A stretch of DNA of 64,000 nt from Streptomyces bungoensis. Lineage in GTDB: Bacteria; Actinomycetota; Actinomycetes; Streptomycetales; Streptomycetaceae. The notes beneath the pieces were generated by a model, which worked only from the letters and a program-made list of their open reading frames with translations, searched no databases and was not told the origin of the DNA. The position numbers and the translations under genes were made by a program. Shown here in pieces: positions 10,153-18,325 of the stretch. Where the stretch lies: contig NZ_KQ948853.1 of the NCBI RefSeq assembly GCF_001514215.1, forward strand, positions 522,510 to 586,509, read 5' to 3'. Each line of letters starts with the position of its first letter. Position 1 is the first letter of the stretch.

Positions 10153-11124
10153 TCAGGCGCGCTCCCTCTCCTCCTCGGGGACGACGGCAGCCGTGGCGGC
10201 GGGCGCGGCCGGCGCCGCCCGCCCCCGGTCCGCCACCGACCGCCCCCAGGCCGTGCCGGCGAGGACCAGGGCCGCGCCGAGCAGGCTGAGCGGACCGAGG
10301 CGGTCCCCGCCGACGGCGATGCCGAGCGCCGCGGCCCACACCGGTTCCGTGCCGAGCAGCAGGCTCACCCGGGACGGGGAGGTGCGGCGGACCGCCCACA
10401 TCTGCACGAAGAACGCGAACAGCGTGCAGAACGCGGACAGGTAGAGCAGCCCGAGCCAGTCCCCGGCGCCGAACCCGGCCGCGGCCGCCCAGGGCGGGGA
10501 ACCCGTGCCCGGCAGCGCCACCAGCACGGCGAACACCACGACCGCCCCGCCCAGCTGGACGGTGGTCAGCGACAGCGCGTCCGCTCCGCGCACCGACTCC
10601 ATGCGGGACATGGCGAGGACGTGCACGGTACGGGCGGCGGCGGCCCCCAGCATCAGCAGGTCGCCGCCGGTCGGGGCGCTGAACCCGGCCCCCTGGGTCA
10701 GCAGTGCCACACCGAGCACCGACAGCCCGGCGGCCGCCAGGAAGGAGCCCGGCAGCCGGGTGCCCCGCACCCTGCTCTCGGCCAGCGGGGTGAACACCAT
10801 GGTGAGGCTGATGATCAGCCCGGCGTTGGTCGCCGAGGTCCGCACCAGGCCGTACGTCTCCAGCAGGAAGATCCCCGCGAGGATCAGCCCCAGCAGCCCG
10901 GCGCCGCGCAGCTGCACGGCGCTCAGGGCCCGCAGCCGCCGCCATCCCGCGGCGACCAGCACCGGGACCACCACGGCGAACCGCAGCACCAGCACGGCCG
11001 GCACGGTCCGTTCCGTGGTGACGCCCTTGGCGGCGAGGTAGCTGGAGCCCCACACCACCGCGACCAGCAGCACGGGAAGATCGGTCAGCCGGCCGCCGCG
11101 GGACCCGGTGGCGGGCGCGCTCAT
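10153..11124 (-). CDS. EamA/DMT-family membrane transporter
   Basis: 323-residue integral membrane protein with about ten hydrophobic segments and the two-fold EamA repeat. The first repeat starts LPVLLVAVVWGSSYLAAKGVT, and the second shows the family-typical SRVSLLLGTEPVWAAALGIAVGGDRLG. Members export amino acids, nucleosides or drugs by antiport; the substrate here is unknown. The ATG at 11124 overlaps the stop of the upstream sigma-like/lectin gene as ATGA, with GGGAG just upstream, so it is probably translationally coupled to that gene. The open frame continues to 11298, but that extension only mirrors the lectin-domain coding sequence. Confidence 0.85.
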   Translation of the reverse strand: MSAPATGSRGGRLTDLPVLLVAVVWGSSYLAAKGVTTERTVPAVLVLRFAVVVPVLVAAGWRRLRALSAVQLRGAGLLGLILAGIFLLETYGLVRTSATNAGLIISLTMVFTPLAESRVRGTRLPGSFLAAAGLSVLGVALLTQGAGFSAPTGGDLLMLGAAAARTVHVLAMSRMESVRGADALSLTTVQLGGAVVVFAVLVALPGTGSPPWAAAAGFGAGDWLGLLYLSAFCTLFAFFVQMWAVRRTSPSRVSLLLGTEPVWAAALGIAVGGDRLGPLSLLGAALVLAGTAWGRSVADRGRAAPAAPAATAAVVPEEERERA

Positions 11125-12689
11125 GCCGCTCCCGCCCGCCACCGCTGGGCCGCGCCGCCGTCCAGCGGCCGCAGGACGACGCCGTCGCCGCCGTCCGGGG
11201 TCACCGCCGTCCCGGTGTCGATGGCCGGGCGGACGGTGCCGTCGGGGCCGACGGTGAAGCGGAGGTTCTGGCCGTTGCCGCCGTAGACCGCGTCGCACTC
11301 CCAGATGCCGACGCCCCGGTACGTCGAGCCGCGGCTGTCCAGGCAGAAGCGGGGGTCGGCGGCCGAGCGCAGGACGCCGAGGTCGGCGTCGACGCGCCAG
11401 CGCTGGGTGGCGGAGGAGTCGCAGCCGGCCGTGACGACGTCGTTGCCCTCGGACAGGTCACCGTCGCGGATGTCCAGGCAGCGGCCCGTCGCCACGTTCA
11501 CGACCTGCGCGAAGGAGCCGCCCGGGGGCGAGGGCGTGGGGGACGGGCGCGGGGTGCGGCGGGGCGGCGGAGGCGGGGCCGGGCGGTGGGACGTCGTGCC
11601 GGGGGAGGGGGACGCGGAGGTGCGGGACGGACTCGGGGTGGGCGACGGGGAGGGGGAAGGGGACAGGGAGACCGTCGCCGTCACCGTCACCGGCGGGGGT
11701 GCGGGGGTCGCCGCGGTCTCCCGCTGGTCGGGGCCGTGCGAGCTGGTGAGCAGCAGGACGAGGACGGGCACGAGGGCGAGGGCCAGGGCCGTCGAGGCGA
11801 GCAGGTAGCGGCGCCGGGGTGACCGGCCCGGACGGTCGGCGGCCCGGGGGGCGGGCGCCGGGAGCGGGTCGCCGGCGCGCAGGTACGAGGTGCCGCTCCA
11901 GGGCAGCAGGCCCTCCGCCAGGGCCTGCCGGGGGGCGTCCCGCAGGGCGGTCAGGTCCTCGACGGCGGCCGTGCAGTACGGGCAGTGCACCCGGTGGGCG
12001 TCCAGATCGGCGCTGTGGCGGGCGCCGTCCTGCCGTACCGCCTCCTCGATCAGCCGGCGGAAGTCGGCGCAGCGCGGGTCGTCGGAGGCGGCCAGGCGCT
12101 GTGCGAGGCAGGCCTGGGCCAGGGCCTTGAGGGCGGGCGGGGTGCCGTGGGCCACGTCCGCGCGGCTCAGGCCCAGGAGGGCGGCGGTGCGCTCGACGGG
12201 TTCCGCGTCGAGGGCGCCGTACCAGATCAGGCCCTGGGCGCGGGACGGGAGCGTCAGGTACGCCGGGAGCAGCGGCGGGGTGGGGCCCTCGGGCAGGCCG
12301 CAGGCGTTGAGGACCAGCAGCAGGGCCGGGTCCAGGCCGGCGGAGCGGTCGTCGGCGGCCCAGCCGGCCGCCAGCCGCGCGGTCAGCAGCAGCAGCCAGT
12401 GCCGCAGCGGTGCGTTCGGCTCGCGGCCGCGGGCCGCCTCGCGGACCGCCGTGGTCAGCGCCTCCGCCGCCAGCCGGCGGGCCGCGGCCTCGCTCGCGGC
12501 GCACAGGCGGGCGTAGGCGAGGACGGCGGGGTGGTGCCGGCGGCGCAGCTCCTGCAGCGCGGGGTACGCCGTGGGGGTGGGGGAGCGCAGCAGCTCGGTC
12601 AGCCGTTCGTCCGGCGCGTCCGCGAGGGCCGCGTCCGTCCCGGCTCCGTGGTCCCCGTCGGTCCCGGCCACGTGGCCGCCCTGAGCCAT
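11121..12689 (-). CDS. sigma-factor-like / zinc-motif / transmembrane / ricin-lectin fusion protein
   Basis: 522-residue multidomain protein. Residues about 40-200 are helical and laid out like regions 2 and 4 of an ECF sigma factor; the second part, LPSRAQGLIWYGALDAEPVERTAALLGLSRADV, resembles region 4. Residues 232-239 (HRVHCPYC) fit the HX3CX2C zinc motif of anti-sigma factors. A single membrane segment lies at about 295-314, followed by a Pro/Ser/Thr-rich linker (325-390). Residues 391-522 form a ricin B-type beta-trefoil with two QRW motifs and paired Cys. The predicted order is cytoplasmic regulatory part, membrane anchor, external carbohydrate-binding part. The ATG at 12689 has GGAGG upstream. 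It overlaps the downstream DMT gene. Whether the sigma-like part binds RNA polymerase is unknown. Confidence 0.8.
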   Translation of the reverse strand: MAQGGHVAGTDGDHGAGTDAALADAPDERLTELLRSPTPTAYPALQELRRRHHPAVLAYARLCAASEAAARRLAAEALTTAVREAARGREPNAPLRHWLLLLTARLAAGWAADDRSAGLDPALLLVLNACGLPEGPTPPLLPAYLTLPSRAQGLIWYGALDAEPVERTAALLGLSRADVAHGTPPALKALAQACLAQRLAASDDPRCADFRRLIEEAVRQDGARHSADLDAHRVHCPYCTAAVEDLTALRDAPRQALAEGLLPWSGTSYLRAGDPLPAPAPRAADRPGRSPRRRYLLASTALALALVPVLVLLLTSSHGPDQRETAATPAPPPVTVTATVSLSPSPSPSPTPSPSRTSASPSPGTTSHRPAPPPPPRRTPRPSPTPSPPGGSFAQVVNVATGRCLDIRDGDLSEGNDVVTAGCDSSATQRWRVDADLGVLRSAADPRFCLDSRGSTYRGVGIWECDAVYGGNGQNLRFTVGPDGTVRPAIDTGTAVTPDGGDGVVLRPLDGGAAQRWRAGAA

Positions 12690-12890
12690 CCCGCGTCCTC
12701 CGTCCCCCTGGCATCCGACGTACCAGCCGGTATCAAGGGGTTCATCGTGGTGGAGGGGTGCGGTTCGGGAAAGACGTTTCCCCCGGTAACCGCATAACGG
12801 TTCGTGCTCGGGATCGTGCCCGAGTCGTGTGCGGACGGCATGGGTGCGGTGACGGCGGGTACCGGGCGGCCGGTGAGGTGTGACGCGGAC

Positions 12891-12933
12891 ACGCGGGAGC
12901 GGCCCGGCCGTCACGGCCGGGCCGCTCCCGCGT
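12891..12933. terminator. strong hairpin terminator downstream of the sigma factor gene
   Basis: Perfect 20-base inverted repeat (12891-12910 and 12914-12933) with a three-base loop, 18 bases after the sigma factor stop codon. It has no T-run, as is usual for Streptomyces terminators. Confidence 0.85.
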
Positions 12934-12951
12934 ACGGTGCCCGGAGGAGGC

Positions 12952-13854
12952 TCACTCCTCCACGGTCAGCCCCTTGCGCAGCCGCACCAGGGTCCGCGAC
13001 AGCAGCCGGGAGACGTGCATCTGCGAGATGCCGAGTTCCTCGCCGATCTCCGACTGGGTCATGCCCGCGACGAAGCGCAGGGACAGGATCTTGCGGTCCC
13101 GGAACGGCAGTTGGGCGATCAGGGGCTTCAGTGACTCGACGTACTCGATGCCCTCGAGCCCGTGGTCCTCGTACCCGATGCGGTCGGCGAGCGCGCCCTC
13201 GGTGTCGTTCTCCTCGGGCTGGGCGTCCAGCGAGGAGGCGGTGTACGCGTTGGACGCGGCCATGCCCTCGACGACCTCGTCCTTGGGGATGCCGAGCCGC
13301 TCGGCGAGTTCCGCGACCGTGGGGGCGCGGTCGAGCTTCTGGGCCAGCTCGTCGCCGGCCTTGGCCAGGTCCAGCCGCAGCTCCTGCAGCCGGCGCGGCA
13401 CGCGCACCGACCACGAGGTGTCACGGAAGAAGCGCTTGATCTCGCCGATGATGGTCGGCATGGCGAATGTGGGGAACTCCACACCGCGCGAGAGTTCGAA
13501 GCGGTCGATCGCCTTGATCAGCCCGATCGTGCCGACCTGGATGATGTCCTCCATCGGCTCGCTGCGCGAGCGGAAACGGGAGGCGGCGAACTTGACGAGC
13601 GCCAGGTTGAGCTCGACCAGCGTGTTGCGGACGTAGGCGTGCTCGTGCGTCCCTTCCTCCAGCGACTCCAGCCGCTCGAAGAGGGTCTTGGACAGGGCCC
13701 GTGCGTCGACGGGGTCGACCTCGTCGAACCGGGGGATCTCCGGGAGTCCCTCCAGGGGGGCGTGGGGGGCGATGGGATCGACGGGATCCAGTTTTTCCGG
13801 TGGGAGTGTCGACGTCGCCAGGGGGGTATGCGATCCGTCGAGCCGGGGTGACAT
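12952..13854 (-). CDS. sigI: SigB/SigF/SigG-family RNA polymerase sigma factor (SigI-like)
   Basis: 300-residue group 3 sigma factor. Region 2 is clear (RNTLVELNLALVKFAASRF, EDIIQVGTIGLIKAIDRFE, EFPTFAMPTIIGEIKRFFRD), followed by SVRVPRRLQEL, the region 3 helices, and region 4 (LPFRDRKILSLRF, GMTQSEIGEELGISQMHVSRLLSRTL). The ATG at 13854 has GGAGG five bases upstream; earlier in-frame starts lack one. It is transcribed divergently from an anti-anti-sigma gene and near a HATPase anti-sigma gene, the arrangement I recall for sigI-arsI-prsI. The symbol rests on that context. The proposed partner-switch control is family knowledge. Confidence 0.9.
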   Translation of the reverse strand: MSPRLDGSHTPLATSTLPPEKLDPVDPIAPHAPLEGLPEIPRFDEVDPVDARALSKTLFERLESLEEGTHEHAYVRNTLVELNLALVKFAASRFRSRSEPMEDIIQVGTIGLIKAIDRFELSRGVEFPTFAMPTIIGEIKRFFRDTSWSVRVPRRLQELRLDLAKAGDELAQKLDRAPTVAELAERLGIPKDEVVEGMAASNAYTASSLDAQPEENDTEGALADRIGYEDHGLEGIEYVESLKPLIAQLPFRDRKILSLRFVAGMTQSEIGEELGISQMHVSRLLSRTLVRLRKGLTVEE

Positions 13855-14008
13855 GGGGTCCTCCATCGTTCTCGGCATATGGCTGCCGAAGCCAGTACGT
13901 GCACAGCGGTGTGCGGCGCCTCCGAAGCCGGCGTGTAGGGATGCGTGTCCTCCTAGGCCTACCCGCTTCACGGACCATGTCGCAAGTGCGGTCTGTAACC
14001 GTATGTCC

Positions 14009-14032
14009 GTTTCCGTGAGGTTGTTCGGGTGT
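14009..14032 (+). promoter_or_regulatory. candidate SigB-family promoter upstream of the anti-anti-sigma gene
   Basis: GTTT (14009-14012), a 14-base spacer and GGGTGT (14027-14032) approximate the GTTT-N14-16-GGGTAY consensus of Streptomyces SigB-type sigma factors, about 67 bases before the STAS start. One mismatch in the -10 (GTGT for GTAY) keeps this tentative. It would make the module self-regulated. Confidence 0.35.
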
Positions 14033-14098
14033 CGTAGTGCGGATGGAAGGCGTAATGTTCGAGGGCATCAGCAGCCACGACCTCGGGAGAGAGACGGC

Positions 14099-14476
14099 AT
14101 GGACCACGGGACGGTCGGCAGCGCGGAGTCGGGCCGGCTTCTGGTGGAGGTGCGGGAAGAGGGCTCCAGCGCCGTAGTGACACCGGCGGGTGAGCTCGAT
14201 CACCACACCGCCGATCTTCTGCGCGAACCCCTCGACGACCTCTTGGACAAGGGATTCGCGCGGCTTGTCGTGGACTGCTCACGGCTGGAGTTCTGCGACT
14301 CCACTGGCCTGAACGTTCTGCTCGGCGCCCGACTGCGCGCGGAGGCCGCCGGCGGCGGTGTGCACCTGGCCGGAATGCGACCCGTGGTCGCGCGTGTGTT
14401 CGAGATCACAGGGGCCGAGGCGGTCTTCACCGTCCACGACTCCGTGGACGCCGCACTGGCCGGTGGAGCCGACTGA
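14099..14476 (+). CDS. arsI: STAS-domain anti-anti-sigma factor
   Basis: 125-residue single STAS domain. The phosphoacceptor region is CSRLEFCDSTGLNVLLGARLRA, with Ser of DSTGL the expected phosphorylation site, preceded by VVTPAGELDHHTADLL. Such proteins bind the HATPase anti-sigma factor when unphosphorylated and so free the sigma factor. The ATG at 14099 follows GGGAGAGAG. It is divergent from the sigma gene across 244 bases and lies 311 bases upstream of the anti-sigma gene. The symbol is assigned by context with the sigI cluster as I recall it from S. coelicolor. Confidence 0.87.
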   Translation: MDHGTVGSAESGRLLVEVREEGSSAVVTPAGELDHHTADLLREPLDDLLDKGFARLVVDCSRLEFCDSTGLNVLLGARLRAEAAGGGVHLAGMRPVVARVFEITGAEAVFTVHDSVDAALAGGAD

Positions 14477-14787
14477 ACCCGTGCCAGACCGCCCCTGCCG
14501 CGGGCCGGTGCCTGTACCGTCCACCGGCCACGCCCGAATCGGTGGTGTTCCGGCGCATCGGCAGGGCAGGAGACATCGTGAGCCCCCTCCGCAACGGGAG
14601 GCCCGGGACCGGTCCCGGGAACCGGCGGGCGGCCCGGGCGCGACCTAGGGACGAAGGGCGTACGACGTACGACGGAGGAGGCACGTGCGAACCGCGGGCA
14701 GACGGCGTACGGACCGGCCGGCACCGACCAGTGCCCGGCCTATCGACATGAACTCGTGAATCGGTGAATCGGTGAGGTGAAGCGCTG
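14477..14787 (+). other. leader region with a short coupled mini-ORF chain before the anti-sigma gene
   Basis: No full gene fits here. A 24-codon frame starts at GTG 14685 with GGAGGAGG immediately upstream and stops at 14757-14759. Its stop overlaps a GTG that begins a three-codon frame, and this repeats: starts at 14756, 14764, 14772 and 14777, each overlapping the previous stop, the last stop overlapping the anti-sigma ATG at 14788. Part of this is due to a direct repeat of GTGAATCG. It may be a translational relay or chance. Confidence 0.4.
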
Positions 14788-15348
14788 ATGAGCACCACCC
14801 GGCCTTACTCGCCGGGCGACCGCGGCCCGGAGCCCAGCGGCGCTTCCGGGGCGTCCGAGGGGGGTGCGCCGGCGGACGGCGTGTCCACGGGGGCAGCCGC
14901 GCCGTCCGTGCCGTCCGAAGGGGCGCCGGAGCCCCGGGGGCGGCAGGTCCGCAGACTGCGGCTGGACGGTGAGAGCGGAGTCGTGCCACTGGCCCGCGAC
15001 TTCACCCGGCAGGCGCTGTACGCCTGGGGCTGGCTGCCGGCCGCCGGAGCCGAGCAGCGGGCCGCCGCCGAGGACGTCCTGCTCGTCGTCTCCGAACTGG
15101 TCACCAACGCCTGCCTGCACGCCGAGGGGCCGGACGACCTGCTCCTCACCTGCGACAACAAGGTGATCCGGGTGGAGGTCACCGACCGCGGCGCCGGCCA
15201 GCCGACCCCCCGCACCCCGCACCGCGCGGGCCGCCCCGGCGGCCACGGCATGTTCATCGTGCAGCGCCTCTGCCTCGACTGGGGCGTCCAGCGCACACCG
15301 GGCCACGCGGGCAAGACGGTATGGGCCGAACTGGGGGCCCCGGCCTAG
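14788..15348 (+). CDS. prsI: HATPase-type anti-sigma factor (serine kinase)
   Basis: 186-residue protein. Residues 1-50 are Gly/Ala/Pro-rich and probably disordered. The rest is a GHKL-type kinase domain: N-box ELVTNACLHA with the Mg-binding Asn, G1 box EVTDRGAGQP, and G2 box GGHGMFIVQRLCLDWG. This is the RsbW/SpoIIAB class that binds a SigB-type sigma factor and phosphorylates its STAS antagonist. The proposed partners are the divergent sigma factor and the STAS protein. ATG at 14788, with GAGG ten bases upstream; its start overlaps the last mini-ORF stop as TGATG. Symbol by context. Confidence 0.85.
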   Translation: MSTTRPYSPGDRGPEPSGASGASEGGAPADGVSTGAAAPSVPSEGAPEPRGRQVRRLRLDGESGVVPLARDFTRQALYAWGWLPAAGAEQRAAAEDVLLVVSELVTNACLHAEGPDDLLLTCDNKVIRVEVTDRGAGQPTPRTPHRAGRPGGHGMFIVQRLCLDWGVQRTPGHAGKTVWAELGAPA

Positions 15349-16254
15349 CACCGGATTCCGGCCGGGCCCGTCCTGCGCCGGCCTCTGCGCCGCACCCGCG
15401 TCGGCGCGGTCGGTTTCCTGGTCAGCCTCCCGGCCACCACCGAGCACGGGGCTCGGCGCTCCAGGCTGTTCCGGCCGGTTCGTGCGACCACCGCGCCTGC
15501 CGTCCAGGTCGGTCCGATCGGCGATCGCCGTTGCCTCGGGTGGGCCTCCGGCCGTCGCGCCTGGGTGTGCCGGCCGCCGTGCCCGATGTCACCGGCGGTC
15601 CGGACCGCGATCTCGGAGTCCGAACCGGGCATCCCGGCCGACCTGCCTGGGTGCGCCCCCAGCCGTCCCTTTCAATCCGTCCCGTCGCGCCCGGGCGCGG
15701 GGTCGGCCGCGGCACGACCGTCCTCGCGCCGCGTCTCGCGGTACGCGCGGAACGGTGTCCCGGGCCAGGACCTGGACCGCGCGCCGCGCCCCTCCTCGTC
15801 CGCCCGCGCCCCGCCATGCGCACGCGGTTCACCGAACCCTGCCCGCACCACCCGGCGGTCGACGTGGGCGACGTGACCCCGACCGTCACGGCACCCGGCG
15901 GAGCGCGGGACACGGCGACGGTGACGGCCGGACTCCCCGCCCCGGGAGGCGACGGGGATCGCCGCACGCCGGCGCAGCCGCCGGCGAACCGGGCCACCGA
16001 AGGCGGGGCGGAGCCGACGCCGGGAGCGCTCGGGCGAGCGGCACCGCGCACCGACCGCCGCCGCCCGCGCGGGCGGCGGCGCTCGCGCTGCCCCCGCTCC
16101 TGTCCGTGCTTCCGTTCCCGCTCACCGCGACCCCCGGCCGACGCGGCGGACGGACCTGACGCCAGGCTCTCGAAGTCCGAGGCGGGAACCGGTGCCCGGT
16201 GACCGCCGACGGGAGCCACCGGCGGGCGCACACGCTGACACGCCCCTCACGCGC
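15349..16254. other. gene-poor GC-rich stretch with a 26-base palindrome
   Basis: About 900 bases without a convincing gene. Long open frames exist on both strands but their products are Arg/Pro/Gly-rich, with no domain signature and no ribosome-binding site. A perfect 26-base palindrome of alternating GCC/GGC triplets lies at 16056-16081. I see no RNA gene or mobile-element signature. Confidence 0.55.
16056..16081. repeat. perfect 26-base GC palindrome
   Basis: Self-complementary with no loop, centred between 16068 and 16069, inside the gene-poor region. It could extrude as a cruciform or be a chance product of extreme GC content. Confidence 0.6.
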
Positions 16255-16292
16255 GGAGGGCCACCGCGTCCCCAGGGATGCGGTGGCCCTCC
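16255..16292. terminator. hairpin terminator of the POT transporter gene
   Basis: GGAGGGCCACCGC (16255-16267) pairs perfectly with GCGGTGGCCCTCC (16280-16292) around a 12-base loop. It lies 19 bases beyond the stop codon of the leftward POT transporter gene. Confidence 0.85.
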
Positions 16293-16310
16293 GGCAGGCT
16301 CACGACACGG

Positions 16311-17816
16311 TCAGTTGACGCTGCCCATGAGCTTCTTGACCTTGTTGCGGTACATCCACACGGCGAGACCGGCGACCACGGCGAGCCCGGCCTCCAGGGC
16401 GACGAAGCCCATCCGGTCGAGGTTGACCCCGCCGACGGCCGGGTTGGACAGCAGCGCGGTGATCGAGTCGCCCGCGGTGACCGCGAGGAACCAGACGCCC
16501 ATCATCTGCGAGGCGTACTTCTTCGGCGCCATCTTCGTCGTCACCGACAGACCCACCGGCGACAGCGTCAGCTCACCGACGGTCTGCACGAAGTAGATGC
16601 CGACCAGCCACAGCGCCGCGGCCTTGTGACCGCCCTCGGCGATCGACAGGGGAGCGAGGAAGAGGAAGAACGACGCACCGACCAGCACCAGACCGGAGGC
16701 GAACTTCACGATCGTGCTCGGCTCCTTGCCGCGCCGGTTCAGCCACAGCCAGAGCCAGGCGAAGACCGGCGCCAGGGCCATGATCATGACCGGGTTGACC
16801 GACTGGTACCAGGAGACCGGGAACTCCCAGCCGAAGATCGTGTTCTCGGCCTTGCCGTCGGCGAACAGCGACAGGGTCGAGCCGCCCTGGTCGTAGATCA
16901 TCCAGAAGACGGCGGCGGCGACGAAGAACCAGATGTACGCCGACACCTTCGACTTCTCGGCGGCGTCCAGGTCCCGGTCCCGCAGGATCCGGCCGATGAC
17001 CACGATCGGGACGATCAGGCCGATCACCGTGAGCGGGATCAGCGCCCAGTTCAGCGTGAAGTGGCCGGAGAAGCCGACGGCACCGTAGAAGACGGCGGCG
17101 ATGGCCAGCCAGATGAGGCCCTTGCGCAGCGTGGCGGCCTTCTGCGCGGGGGTCAGCGGCGTCGGGACGACGCTGCTCTCCTCGCTCAGGTGGCGGCTGC
17201 CCAGCAGGTACTGGGCCAGACCCAGCGCCATGCCGAGCGCGGCCAGCGCGAAGCCGAAGTGCCAGTTGTAGTTCTCACCGACGGTGCCGATGATCAGCGG
17301 CGCGGCGAACGCGCCCAGGTTGATGCCGATGTAGAAGAGCGTGAAGCCGCCGTCGCGGCGCGGGTCGTCCGGGCCCTTGTACAGGTGGCCGACCATCGTG
17401 GAGATGTTGGCCTTCAGCAGGCCCGAGCCTATGGCGACGAGGCCGAGGCCGACGAAGAAGCTGACGGCCGCCGGCAGCGCCAGGCAGAGGTGGCCGATCA
17501 TGATGATCAGACCGGAGACGGCCACCGTCTTGCGGGGACCGAGGACGCGGTCCGCGAACCAGCCGCCGGGCAGGGCGAGCAGGTACACGAGCGACACGTA
17601 CACCGAGTAGATCGCGGTCGCCGTGCCCGCGCTCAGGTGCAGGCCACCCGGGGCCACCAGGTACAGCGGGAGCAGGGCCCTCATGCCGTAGTAGGAGAAA
17701 CGCTCCCACATCTCGGTCATGAAGAGAGTGGCCAGTCCGCGGGGGTGGCCGAAGAAGGTCTTCTCGGACCCGGGGGTGCCCGGGCGGACCGAGTCCTTCG
17801 TCAGGCTGGACGCCAT
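16311..17816 (-). CDS. POT/PTR2-family proton-coupled oligopeptide transporter
   Basis: 501-residue membrane protein, 12 to 14 predicted helices. The POT signature ExxERFxYYG is intact in TEMWERFSYYGMRALLPLYL near residue 35, followed by GGWFADRVLGPRKTV, GSGLLKANISTMVG and FTLFYIGINLGAFAAPLI, the second family signature. It would import di- and tripeptides with protons. The ATG at 17816 follows AAGGA at a six-base spacing; upstream the frame is open to 18164 but carries no signal. It is monocistronic, with a strong terminator downstream and a 509-base region shared with the divergent two-component genes. Confidence 0.94.
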   Translation of the reverse strand: MASSLTKDSVRPGTPGSEKTFFGHPRGLATLFMTEMWERFSYYGMRALLPLYLVAPGGLHLSAGTATAIYSVYVSLVYLLALPGGWFADRVLGPRKTVAVSGLIIMIGHLCLALPAAVSFFVGLGLVAIGSGLLKANISTMVGHLYKGPDDPRRDGGFTLFYIGINLGAFAAPLIIGTVGENYNWHFGFALAALGMALGLAQYLLGSRHLSEESSVVPTPLTPAQKAATLRKGLIWLAIAAVFYGAVGFSGHFTLNWALIPLTVIGLIVPIVVIGRILRDRDLDAAEKSKVSAYIWFFVAAAVFWMIYDQGGSTLSLFADGKAENTIFGWEFPVSWYQSVNPVMIMALAPVFAWLWLWLNRRGKEPSTIVKFASGLVLVGASFFLFLAPLSIAEGGHKAAALWLVGIYFVQTVGELTLSPVGLSVTTKMAPKKYASQMMGVWFLAVTAGDSITALLSNPAVGGVNLDRMGFVALEAGLAVVAGLAVWMYRNKVKKLMGSVN

Positions 17817-18103
17817 GGTCGTTCCTTGCTGGTTCGGGACGCGCGTGGAGCGTTGCGCGCCCGGTGGGGGTGTCGGCCGGCACCGGCTGGATCGAGCGTC
17901 CACCCCCCCACGCCCGAGGGGAGCCCGCCCCGGATCACGGAGCGGCGGACGGCGACCACCGGGATCCACGCTCCGTGACGACGCTGTCGTGCGCCCGGAG
18001 CCCGGCCAGAGGTCATTCCTTTCAGGGCTGATCCTTCTCAGCCCGCACACAAAAGAGACCCTCAGCGACAACTGCCCGCCAAAGGTCCCCGGTGTGCTAC
18101 AGG

Positions 18104-18121
18104 CGTACACGTCACTGTACG
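18104..18121. promoter_or_regulatory. palindromic operator candidate, POT/two-component intergenic region
   Basis: CGTACA (18104-18109) and TGTACG (18116-18121), 6-base spacer. Position between two divergent genes suits a regulator site; no direct evidence of which gene it controls. Confidence 0.35.
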
Positions 18122-18313
18122 TCAGGACACTGCCTGATATGGAAGGACTTGAGACGCGGATCACAGGTGTCGCGGGAACCGCGGCAGTGGTTTCGAAGGT
18201 CTCTTCTACGATCGCATCCCCACGACAATGGTTCGTACCACTGCGCGGGGAGCCTGCGGGGAAGGTAAGAATCCCTGGAAGCGATCACACCCCGGCACCG
18301 TGCGCGGGCGGTC

Positions 18314-18319
18314 TACCAT
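18314..18319 (+). promoter_or_regulatory. -10 element of a leaderless response regulator mRNA
   Basis: TACCAT fits TANNNT and ends six bases before the ATG at 18326, so the predicted start of transcription is the A of the ATG. No Shine-Dalgarno sequence is present upstream of the ATG. No clear -35 was found. Confidence 0.45.
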
Positions 18320-18325
18320 CACTGC

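Larger units (their letters stand above)
17817..18325. other. divergent intergenic region between POT transporter and response regulator
   Basis: This 509-base gap has relatively low GC in its right half. It contains a palindrome CGTACA-N6-TGTACG (18104-18121), a hairpin GGGCTGA-N6-TCAGCCC (18025-18044), and on the minus strand a 71-codon frame from 18016 that ends at 17801, overlapping the POT start. That frame's AAAGG lies one base from its ATG, too close for a good ribosome-binding site. The response regulator promoter is at the right edge. Confidence 0.5.

Noticed and set aside
15422..16231. 269-codon minus-strand frame in the gap before the POT transporter
   Set aside because: No ribosome-binding site, low-complexity Arg/Gly/Pro product, no family signature, and an equally long frame on the other strand.
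16278..17978. 566-codon + strand frame opposite the POT transporter
   Set aside because: Antisense shadow of a well-supported membrane protein; product is hydrophilic low-complexity sequence.
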